A stretch of DNA of 5,521 nucleotides from an uncultured Bacteroidota bacterium (GTDB lineage: Bacteria; Bacteroidota; Bacteroidia; UKL13-3). The stretch covers positions 1 through 5,521 of the forward strand of contig CAISTO010000129.1 in the NCBI GenBank assembly GCA_903888395.1, read 5' to 3'. Made by a program: the position numbers and the translations under genes. Under the pieces are notes generated by a model. The model saw only the letters and a program-made list of their open reading frames with translations. It was not told the DNA's origin and did no database searches. Each line of letters starts with the position of its first letter. The stretch's first letter is position 1. Positions 1-5,078 of this stretch are shown here, piece after piece.

Positions 1-1
1 A

Positions 2-1021
2 AATGGAACTTTCAATTTAGAATTATCGGAAATAATAGAAAAAGACAATAATATTTTTATTACTAATTTAGCTAAAGCTCGATCATTACATGCTGAAATA
101 TTTAACCAACATTTTGGTAAATATGCCAACATTGAAAACAACGCTTTGAACTCATTAAACACCGCATTATTAAGTGACGGTGCATTTGTTTATGTGCCTA
201 CAAATAAAACAGTTGAATTTCCAATTTTCATTGTAAACATTGCAGATTCGAGCGATGTAAATGTTTTAAACCAACCTAGAAATTTAATTATTGTAGAAAA
301 AAGTGCATCGGTTCATTTAATTGAAATGTATTATTCATTGGGTTCAAATTCGGTTTTTACCAATGTGGTAAATGAAATTTATGCCAATGAAAATTCACAT
401 GTGGAGCATTATAAAATTCAACAACAAGAAGGTGAAAGTTACCACAATAATTTTACTCAAATTTTCCAAGAAGCAAACACCAATGTGAACCATGTTACGC
501 TTACTTTAGATGGAACATTGGTGCGTAATAATTTGCATTTTTACCTAAATGGACAAAATTGCAATAGCTTATTATATGGTTTGTATATGCCTCATGGCAA
601 TAGTTTGGTTGATAACCACACCAGAGTGGATCATGCGCAACCAAATTGCAATAGCAATGAACTATACAAAGGCATCATGATGGACAAATCGGTGGCGGTT
701 TTTAATGGAAAAATTATGGTGCATTTGGACGCTCAAAAAACCAATGCTTACCAACGCAATCAAAATATTTTATTAAGCGATGAAGCTACTGTAAATACGA
801 AACCACAATTAGAAATTTTTGCAGATGATGTAAAATGTACTCATGGCGCAACTATTGGTCAATTAGACGAAGAACCTATGTTTTACCTAAGAAGTCGTGG
901 TATTCCTGAAGATGTAGCAAGAAAAATGTTGCTCAATGCATTTGCTGATGACATTGCTGAAAAAATAAAAATTCCAGAATTAGTAAAATTGTTAGAAGAA
1001 GAAATAGAGAAGAAATTATAA
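2..1021 (+). CDS. sufD: SufD, FeS scaffold subunit (5' partial)
   Basis: This is the C-terminal 339 residues of SufD, which pairs with SufB and the ATPase SufC in the cytosolic SufBC2D scaffold where iron-sulfur clusters are built. The frame is open back to base 2 and reads as family sequence there, so the true start lies left of the window. The TTG at 146 is not a start. Full-length SufD is usually somewhat over 400 residues, so most of the protein is here. The middle is the beta-helical core. The C-terminus has the SufB/SufD hallmark HGATIGQLDEE followed by FYLRSRGIPEDVARKML. The His of HGAT matches a residue reported as functionally important in E. coli SufD. The hallmark has the SufD form, and the next suf gene is sufS, so this is sufD rather than sufB. 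The final A of its TAA stop is also the first base of a repeat. Confidence 0.93.
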   Translation, partial: NGTFNLELSEIIEKDNNIFITNLAKARSLHAEIFNQHFGKYANIENNALNSLNTALLSDGAFVYVPTNKTVEFPIFIVNIADSSDVNVLNQPRNLIIVEKSASVHLIEMYYSLGSNSVFTNVVNEIYANENSHVEHYKIQQQEGESYHNNFTQIFQEANTNVNHVTLTLDGTLVRNNLHFYLNGQNCNSLLYGLYMPHGNSLVDNHTRVDHAQPNCNSNELYKGIMMDKSVAVFNGKIMVHLDAQKTNAYQRNQNILLSDEATVNTKPQLEIFADDVKCTHGATIGQLDEEPMFYLRSRGIPEDVARKMLLNAFADDIAEKIKIPELVKLLEEEIEKKL

Positions 1022-1049
1022 GCCGCTGATTTCGCAGATTGTAATGATT
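1021..1049 (+). repeat. Degenerate 9-bp-unit repeat, left copy
   Basis: AGCC opens the element and is followed by three 9-bp units: CCGCTGATT, TCGCAGATT and GTAATGATT. It is the most diverged copy of the AGCCACAGATT family found elsewhere in the window. It starts on the last base of the sufD stop codon. Its first 20 bases match the reverse complement of the copy at 1524-1543 at 16 of 20 positions, so the two form an imperfect inverted pair around the GxxExxY gene. Confidence 0.7.
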
Positions 1050-1079
1050 AATTTAAAAAAAATAAATATCTAAAAAAGT

Positions 1080-1499
1080 ATGTTAAAATTCGAAGAATCT
1101 TTCGAAATTTATGAATCTCTTGAAAAATATCCATTCCAAGAAGAAACCTATAAATTGATTGGAGTTTGTATGGAAGTTCATAGAAATTTAGGGAAAGGCT
1201 TTTTAGAAGTAGTTTATAAAGATGCTTTACAATATGAGTTAAGGAAAATGAATATTGGATTTGAACGTGAAAAAAAATTTGAAATAGCTTATAAAGATAT
1301 TATATTACCTCACTATTACATTGCTGATTTTGTGGCATTTGGAAAAATAATAATAGAAGTGAAGGCACAAGAAAATGTGGCTGAAAACCATTATAAACAA
1401 GTAATAAATTATTTAGCAGTTTCAAAATTAAAATTAGGTCTGATTATTAATTTTGGAGAGGAATCATTGAAATTTAAAAGAGTTGCTTTAACAAAATAA
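1080..1499 (+). CDS. GxxExxY protein, PD-(D/E)XK nuclease-like
   Basis: This 139-residue protein belongs to the GxxExxY family (PDDEXK_3-like), whose biological role is not established. The motif that names the family is GFLEVVY at residues 40-46 (G40, E43, Y46). It is preceded by the typical MEVHRNLGKG and followed by KDALQYEL. PD-(D/E)XK-like catalytic positions are all present: E43, D83 (IADF) and E93-V-K95 (IIEVKA). The fold and a divalent-metal nuclease chemistry can be proposed, but the substrate is unknown. The ATG at 1080 gives an N-terminal extension of about 20 residues before the core. The extension ends KYPFQEETYKLIG, which I recall from other Bacteroidota members, so I keep this start over Met31. 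The gene sits between sufD and sufS, inside a pair of inverted 9-bp-unit repeats, and has no evident link to FeS assembly. It is intact, with no frameshift. No Shine-Dalgarno sequence is visible, and the leader is A-rich. Confidence 0.88.
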   Translation: MLKFEESFEIYESLEKYPFQEETYKLIGVCMEVHRNLGKGFLEVVYKDALQYELRKMNIGFEREKKFEIAYKDIILPHYYIADFVAFGKIIIEVKAQENVAENHYKQVINYLAVSKLKLGLIINFGEESLKFKRVALTK

Positions 1500-1523
1500 T
1501 TTAATAAAATAAAAAATCATTTA

Positions 1524-1543
1524 AATCTGTGTAATCTGTGGCT
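1524..1543 (-). repeat. 9-bp-unit repeat, inverted copy at sufS start
   Basis: Read on the minus strand this is AGCCACAGATT followed by ACACAGATT, two units of the family, in the opposite orientation to the copy at 1021. Its last bases contain the GTG that starts sufS (1538-1540), so repeat and coding sequence overlap by six bases. Confidence 0.8.
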
Positions 1544-2776
1544 CAAAAATTAGATATTATATCCATAAGAAATCAGTTTCCAATACTTCATCAAGAGGTT
1601 AATGGAAAGCCTTTGATTTATTTTGACAATGCTGCAACTACACAAAAACCTCAATCGGTAATAGATGCGTTGGTTAAATATTATTCTCACGACAATGCAA
1701 ACATTCATAGAGCTGCGCATACTTTGGCTGCTCGTTCTACCGACATGTTTGAGGATACACGTAAAACCATTCAAACATTTATAAATGCTAATGAAGCGGA
1801 AGAATGTATTTTTACAAAAGGTGTTACCGAAAGTATCAATTTAGTAGCCCAAACTTGGGGAAGAAAGTTTTTAAATGCTGGTGATGAAGTAATCATTACC
1901 ACCATGGAACACCATAGTAATATTGTTCCTTGGCAAATGATTTGCGAAGAAAAAGGCGCTATTTTAAAAGTAATTCCTATCAACAATGCTGGTGAATTAT
2001 TAATGGATGAATATGATAAAATGCTTTCATCCAAAACCAAAATGGTAGCCTGTGTTTGGGTGAGTAATGCTTTAGGAACCATTAATCCTGTGAAGGAAAT
2101 AATAGAAAAAGCACATGCTGTAGGCGCTAAAGTTTTGTTAGATGGCGCACAAGCTTGCTCGCATTTAGAAGTTGATGTACAAGATTTAAATTGTGATTTT
2201 TTAGCCATTTCATCGCATAAATTATATGGCCCAACTGGAGTTGGTGTTTTATACGGCAAACGTGAATTGTTAGAAGCCATGCCTCCTTATCAAGGCGGTG
2301 GTGAGATGATAAAAGAAGTAAGTTTTGATAAAACTACCTACAATGAAATACCTTACAAATTTGAAGCAGGAACACCCAATATTGGTGATGTAATTGCTTT
2401 TAAATATGCTATAGATTTTATCAATGAAATTGGCAAAGAAAATATTGCAAAGCACGAAAATGAATTATTGAAACATTGTATTGATGGTTTGGAACAAATT
2501 AATAAATCACCAAATCACCAAATCATACAATTAATAGGAACAGCAAAAGAAAAAGTTTCAGTTCAATCATTTATCATTAATGGCATGCATCATTTTGATG
2601 CGGGTCTGATGTTAGATGCAAAAGGAATTGCGGTAAGAACTGGTCATCATTGTACACAACCTTTAATGAATTACTTGGGTGTGGATGGAACCATTCGCGC
2701 TTCGTTTTCGGTTTATAATACGTTGGCAGAAGTGGATGTGTTTTTGGAATCAGTAAGAAAATTAGTGAAAAGATAG
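1538..2776 (+). CDS. sufS: SufS cysteine desulfurase
   Basis: This is a group II, PLP-dependent cysteine desulfurase of 412 residues, close to the family's usual length. It converts cysteine to alanine and leaves a persulfide on the enzyme, which SufE then accepts. All landmarks are present: the N-terminal FPIL..VNGKPLIYFDNAATTQKP, H125-H126 in TTMEHHSN (one of which stacks on PLP), D202 and Q205 in LDGAQ, the Schiff-base lysine K228 in SSHKLYGPTG, and the sulfur-accepting C372 in RTGHHCTQP. The start is unusual. An in-frame TAA ends at 1534 and no in-frame ATG occurs before the conserved N-terminus, so GTG at 1538 is the only common start that keeps the family's N-terminus. That GTG lies inside a repeat. 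Residues 322-330 are encoded by an 8-bp tandem repeat and appear to be a small insertion relative to typical SufS. The TAG stop overlaps the next repeat. Confidence 0.95.
   Translation: MAQKLDIISIRNQFPILHQEVNGKPLIYFDNAATTQKPQSVIDALVKYYSHDNANIHRAAHTLAARSTDMFEDTRKTIQTFINANEAEECIFTKGVTESINLVAQTWGRKFLNAGDEVIITTMEHHSNIVPWQMICEEKGAILKVIPINNAGELLMDEYDKMLSSKTKMVACVWVSNALGTINPVKEIIEKAHAVGAKVLLDGAQACSHLEVDVQDLNCDFLAISSHKLYGPTGVGVLYGKRELLEAMPPYQGGGEMIKEVSFDKTTYNEIPYKFEAGTPNIGDVIAFKYAIDFINEIGKENIAKHENELLKHCIDGLEQINKSPNHQIIQLIGTAKEKVSVQSFIINGMHHFDAGLMLDAKGIAVRTGHHCTQPLMNYLGVDGTIRASFSVYNTLAEVDVFLESVRKLVKR
2504..2527 (+). repeat. 8-bp tandem repeat inside sufS
   Basis: The units are AAATCACC, AAATCACC and AAATCATA, so the period is 8 bp and the third unit has two changes. 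It lies in the sufS reading frame and encodes about KSPNHQII (residues 323-330), between GLEQIN and QLIGTA. Three units make 24 bp, which is eight whole codons, so the frame is kept. A change of one unit would shift it. Confidence 0.75.
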
Positions 2777-2806
2777 CCACAGATTGCACAGATTACACAG
2801 AAAATT
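2773..2806 (+). repeat. 34-bp direct repeat, left copy
   Basis: It is identical over all 34 bases to 3257-3290, with mismatches immediately outside on both sides (2772/3256 and 2807/3291). It contains AGCC, then the 9-bp units CCACAGATT and GCACAGATT, then ACACAGAAA. The TAG stop of sufS (2774-2776) lies within it. Confidence 0.93.
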
Positions 2807-2842
2807 TATTAGATATTTGACAAAATTTAATTTACAATAATT

Positions 2843-3253
2843 ATGAAGCCAATTCTATTAATTTTAGTCTTATTAATTGCAATAACTATTACAAGTTGTT
2901 GTACAAAAGTTGCGTGTAGTGAAGGGCCTTCAAAAATTGTAAAAGGGAATTCTTTGACTTTACTTGATTCGGTTGAGATAAAAGTATTTGCTTCAAATAC
3001 TAATTTTTCAAAAGCTATTGATAGTATTTATTTATATAATTATAACAATGAATATAGAATAACTGATTTCACAAAAGACTATAAAGTAACTATTTTATCT
3101 AACAATAAAATTTACTTAATTAACGAATTTACAAAAACAAACCAAGCTTGTAACGAATGTGCCATTGGCAGCGGAACATCAGAAGAAGTTTATACTAAAT
3201 TTAAAGTAAATGGAGTGGAACAAGGTTTTTCAAATATTGAGATAAACAAATAA
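2843..3253 (+). CDS. Putative lipoprotein of unknown function
   Basis: I do not recognise a named family for this 136-residue protein. It starts with a lysine and a strongly hydrophobic segment (residues 4-16), followed by a lipobox ITSC with Cys19, as in a signal peptidase II substrate. It is therefore probably a lipoprotein exported to the periplasm or outer membrane. The mature part has further cysteines at C20 and C25 and a later pair in NQACNEC. Alternating hydrophobic and polar stretches such as KIYLIN and DYKVTIL suggest beta-strands. I see no Bacteroidota surface-export signal after Cys19. The ATG at 2843 gives a clean signal peptide. The gene interrupts sufS-sufE and is bracketed by perfect 34-bp direct repeats, which suggests it is an acquired cassette and not part of FeS assembly. 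It reads on the same strand and may simply be co-transcribed with the operon. Confidence 0.75.
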   Translation: MKPILLILVLLIAITITSCCTKVACSEGPSKIVKGNSLTLLDSVEIKVFASNTNFSKAIDSIYLYNYNNEYRITDFTKDYKVTILSNNKIYLINEFTKTNQACNECAIGSGTSEEVYTKFKVNGVEQGFSNIEINK

Positions 3254-3256
3254 AAC

Positions 3257-3290
3257 ATAGCCACAGATTGCACAGATTACACAGAAAATT
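3257..3290 (+). repeat. 34-bp direct repeat, right copy
   Basis: This is a perfect match to 2773-2806 in the same orientation, offset by 484 bp. It follows the lipoprotein stop codon by three bases. Its GCCACAGATT (3260-3269) is also a perfect 10-bp inverted match to 3305-3314, so the right end of the cassette carries both a direct and an inverted pairing. Confidence 0.93.
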
Positions 3291-3304
3291 AAAGTATAAA
3301 TATT

Positions 3305-3314
3305 AATCTGTGGC
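3305..3314 (-). repeat. Short inverted copy of the 9-bp-unit repeat
   Basis: AATCTGTGGC is the exact reverse complement of GCCACAGATT at 3260-3269 and also of 2776-2785. With 3260-3269 it could fold a 10-bp stem around an AT-rich loop of about 35 nt, which resembles a miniature inverted-repeat element. With 2776-2785 it would bound the whole lipoprotein cassette in the same inverted arrangement seen around the GxxExxY gene. Confidence 0.6.
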
Positions 3315-3321
3315 ATAAAAA

Positions 3322-3353
3322 ACTAAAAACTAAGTACTAAAAACTAAGAACTA
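3322..3353 (+). repeat. 7-bp tandem repeat before sufE
   Basis: The successive 7-bp units are ACTAAAA, ACTAAGT, ACTAAAA and ACTAAGA, then a partial ACTA, giving a higher-order 14-bp period. The array ends two bases before the TTG start of sufE. Related units occur right after sufE (3779-3806). This family is distinct from the 9-bp family next to it. Confidence 0.8.
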
Positions 3354-3354
3354 T

Positions 3355-3783
3355 TTGAAAACAATAACAGACATACAAAACGAAATCATTGAAAACTTTG
3401 AATTGTTCGATGGCGATATGGAAAGCATTTTGTTTTACTTAATGGATTTAGGTAAAAAATTACCTGCCATGCCTGAAGTTCATAAAACTGAAGATTATTT
3501 GGTTAAAGGATGCCAAAGCAAAGTATGGCTTTTCCCTACTTTTGTAGATGGAAAAGTTTGTTTAGAAGCCGATAGCAATACCGAAATTACTAAAGGTTTG
3601 GTGTATTTATTGGTAACTATTTGGGGCAATCAAACACCAAACGATATATTGAATAGTGAACTATTTTTCATTGAAAAAATTGGCATGAGCCACATGATTG
3701 GCAGCCAACGAAGCAATGGATTTGTAAGCATGATTAAACAAATAAAATTGTACGCATTAGCGTATAAAAGCACAAATAATTAA
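3355..3783 (+). CDS. sufE: SufE sulfur acceptor
   Basis: SufE takes the persulfide from SufS and carries it to the SufBCD scaffold, stimulating the desulfurase. The protein has 142 residues, normal for the family. The active-site cysteine is C53 in VKGCQSKVW, and the C-terminal signature IG..H.IGSQRSNGFVSMI (from about 109) is also present. The N-terminus TDIQNEIIENFELF matches the usual family start. The start codon is TTG at 3355. An in-frame TAA lies at 3331-3333, no ATG or GTG occurs between it and the conserved N-terminus, and the next Met (residue 22) would cut off conserved sequence. The TTG directly follows a 7-bp tandem repeat, and the TAA stop lies in a diverged unit of the same family. 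The gene is separated from sufS by the lipoprotein cassette. Confidence 0.93.
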   Translation: MKTITDIQNEIIENFELFDGDMESILFYLMDLGKKLPAMPEVHKTEDYLVKGCQSKVWLFPTFVDGKVCLEADSNTEITKGLVYLLVTIWGNQTPNDILNSELFFIEKIGMSHMIGSQRSNGFVSMIKQIKLYALAYKSTNN

Positions 3784-3806
3784 GAACGAAAAACTAAATA
3801 CTAAAT
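3779..3806 (+). repeat. 7-bp tandem repeat after sufE
   Basis: The units read ATTAAGA, ACGAAAA, ACTAAAT and ACTAAAT, related to the ACTAAAA/ACTAAGN units before sufE and in the same orientation. The sufE stop codon TAA (3781-3783) is inside the first unit. The first two units are diverged, so the left boundary is uncertain. Confidence 0.55.
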
Positions 3807-3837
3807 TCGAAACGTACTCACTTTTATTTTCGAATTT
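3803..3837 (+). repeat. 10-bp perfect inverted repeat
   Basis: AAATTCGAAA (3803-3812) and TTTCGAATTT (3828-3837) are exact reverse complements separated by 15 nt. The stem would be AT-rich. No run of T follows directly, so it is not a standard intrinsic terminator. The motif resembles the AAATTCGAA copies after queE (4881 and 4902), which suggests a third intergenic repeat family. Confidence 0.6.
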
Positions 3838-3869
3838 CGATATTTGAATTTAGAATTTTAAAAAATAAT

Positions 3870-4214
3870 ATGGAAGAAACAAATATAGAACATAAACCAC
3901 TTCGCACATTTGTAGATGTTCAAAACGAAGCCATTGAAGTAATTCAAACGATTTACGATCCAGAAATTCCAGTAAATATTTATGAATTGGGATTGATTTA
4001 CGAAGTAAATGTTTCCAACGATTTGAACATTGAAATTGTAATGTCGTTAACTTCACCTTTTTGTCCTGCTGCGCAAAGTATGCCAGCTGAAATAAAAGAA
4101 AAATTGAGCTTAATTACAGGTGTAAAAGAAGTAGAAGTTCGTGTAACTTTTGACCCGCAATGGAGTCAAGAATTAATGAGCGAATCGGCTAAATTGCAGT
4201 TGGGATTTTTGTAA
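3870..4214 (+). CDS. DUF59/MIP18-family FeS assembly protein (SufT-like)
   Basis: This 114-residue single-domain protein of the DUF59 (MIP18/PaaD-like) family is the usual last member of Bacteroidota SUF operons. Family members help mature or deliver iron-sulfur clusters, although the exact step for this subgroup is not settled. The signature is DPEIPVNIYELGLIYEV at residues 30-46. It is followed by MSLTSPFCPAAQSMP with the conserved Cys65, the strand GVKEVEVRVTFDPQW (84-98), and the typical C-terminal MSESAKLQLGFL. The ATG at 3870 gives a short 15-residue leader before the domain and is well placed. It follows sufE by 86 nt containing an inverted repeat. No extra domain is fused, unlike the longer SufT proteins of some Gram-positive bacteria. 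Confidence 0.9.
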   Translation: MEETNIEHKPLRTFVDVQNEAIEVIQTIYDPEIPVNIYELGLIYEVNVSNDLNIEIVMSLTSPFCPAAQSMPAEIKEKLSLITGVKEVEVRVTFDPQWSQELMSESAKLQLGFL

Positions 4215-4247
4215 ATAGCATTTATTTCTTTTCATCAATCTTTCTAT

Positions 4248-4255
4248 TTTCTTTG
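4248..4255 (+). promoter_or_regulatory. Possible weak -7 element before queE
   Basis: TTTCTTTG differs at one base from the Bacteroidota -7 consensus TAnnTTTG. It is followed by GCAGTA, exactly as in the better promoter at 5101-5108. It lies 17 nt before the queE ATG. No TTG is found at the expected -33 position, so support is weak, and queE may simply be read from the suf operon. Confidence 0.3.
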
Positions 4256-4272
4256 CAGTAAATAATTAACAA

Positions 4273-4878
4273 ATGAGCACAAACACACTTCCATTAATGG
4301 AACATTTTTACACCATTCAAGGAGAAGGTTTTCATACTGGAAGAGCAGCCTATTTTGTCCGTTTGGCAGGTTGCGATGTGGGCTGTGTTTGGTGCGATGT
4401 AAAAGAAAGTTGGGATGCAAAAGCTCATCCACAAATAAACATTTATACCATTCTTCAATATGTAATGGAAGCCAAAGCTGAAATGGCAGTTATTACTGGC
4501 GGTGAGCCACTTTTACATCACTTAGATGAATTAACCGCATTGCTTCAGCAAAATAATATTGAAACCAATATTGAAACCAGTGGTTCAAGTCCCTTAAGTG
4601 GAAACTGGAATTGGATTTGTGTTTCCCCAAAAAAATTCAAAGAGCCATTATTGGAAGTAATTGAAAAAGCCAATGAGCTAAAGATTGTTGTTTTCAATAA
4701 ATCAGACTTTGAATGGGCTGAAAAATATGCCGCTTTGGTGAATAAAAACTGTATTTTATACCTACAACCCGAATGGGATAAAGCTGACCAAGTTTTACCT
4801 TTAATCATAGATTATGTGAAGCAAAATCCGAAATGGAAAATTAGCTTACAAACGCATAAATACCTTCAAATACCTTAG
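4273..4878 (+). CDS. queE: QueE, 7-carboxy-7-deazaguanine synthase
   Basis: QueE is a radical SAM enzyme that contracts the ring of 6-carboxytetrahydropterin to 7-carboxy-7-deazaguanine, a step toward queuosine in tRNA. The 201-residue protein opens with the family's HFYTIQGEGFHTGRAAYFVRL. It has the radical SAM CxxxCxxC motif at C34, C38 and C41 (CDVGCVWC), which holds the 4Fe-4S cluster. TGGEP at 75-79 binds the SAM amino group, and the protein ends with the diagnostic SLQTHKYLQIP. It is complete. The ATG at 4273 places the QGEG segment at the usual distance from the N-terminus. No other queuosine genes are visible in the window. Its place 58 nt after a SUF operon fits an enzyme that needs an FeS cluster, but that link is inferred. 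Confidence 0.95.
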   Translation: MSTNTLPLMEHFYTIQGEGFHTGRAAYFVRLAGCDVGCVWCDVKESWDAKAHPQINIYTILQYVMEAKAEMAVITGGEPLLHHLDELTALLQQNNIETNIETSGSSPLSGNWNWICVSPKKFKEPLLEVIEKANELKIVVFNKSDFEWAEKYAALVNKNCILYLQPEWDKADQVLPLIIDYVKQNPKWKISLQTHKYLQIP

Positions 4879-5078
4879 GGAAATTCGAATAAAGAAAAAA
4901 GAAATTCGAAAAAAATTCTAGTTTTTCAGAGCGAAATTCTAATAATTATACCGTTTCTTTATTTTAAAAACAAATTCTGAAAAGTTTGATTTATACAAAA
5001 AAATAAATTCAATCTGTAAAGGAAAATCAAATTAACAATTGAATCGATTTTATTGATAAATTTTTAAGAAAAAAGTTC
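4879..5078 (+). other. AT-rich gap with short repeats, no gene
   Basis: I see no coding or RNA gene here. GAAATTCGAA occurs at 4880-4889 and 4901-4910, with a shorter GAAATTC at 4933-4939. AATAAAGAAA (4888-4897) and TTTCTTTATT (4954-4963) are exact reverse complements around this cluster. TTTGATTT (4985-4992) and AAATCAAA (5024-5031) form another 8-bp inverted pair. All these stems are very AT-rich, and none is followed by a clear T-run. A terminator for the suf-queE unit probably lies here, but I cannot point to it. Confidence 0.5.

Larger units (their letters stand above)
1021..1543 (+). mobile_element. Putative repeat-bounded GxxExxY cassette
   Basis: This 523-bp span begins AGCC and ends GGCT, with imperfect inverted repeats as its ends and a single gene (1080-1499) inside. 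It separates sufD from sufS, which are normally adjacent in Bacteroidota SUF operons, so it looks inserted. I see no convincing target-site duplication and no transposase. Calling it mobile is an inference from the ends, the position and the foreign gene. It could instead be an old insertion with decorated intergenic repeats. Confidence 0.35.

Noticed and set aside
146..148. TTG as the start of sufD
   Set aside because: The frame stays open to base 2 and the upstream residues read as SufD, so the gene simply begins outside the window.
1080..1499. GxxExxY gene as a pseudogene
   Set aside because: The frame is intact, the length is normal for this subgroup, and E43, D83, E93 and K95 are all present.
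1012..1553. AAATTA on both sides of the GxxExxY cassette as a target-site duplication
   Set aside because: The copies do not sit directly at the repeat ends, and a six-base A/T string is too common here to count.
1550..2789. Several reverse-strand open frames across sufS, and others opposite the DUF59, queE and Nramp genes
   Set aside because: They lie opposite strongly conserved genes, have no family motifs and look like shadows of the plus-strand coding pattern.
2812..2819. GATATTTG as a -7 promoter element before the lipoprotein gene, and the same octamer at 3839-3846 before the DUF59 gene
   Set aside because: Each has one mismatch to TAnnTTTG and no TTG at the right distance upstream. 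In AT-rich DNA this is expected by chance.
2773..3314. CRISPR array
   Set aside because: The repeats are few, internally tandem, vary in orientation and are separated by a gene, not by uniform spacers. No cas genes are present.
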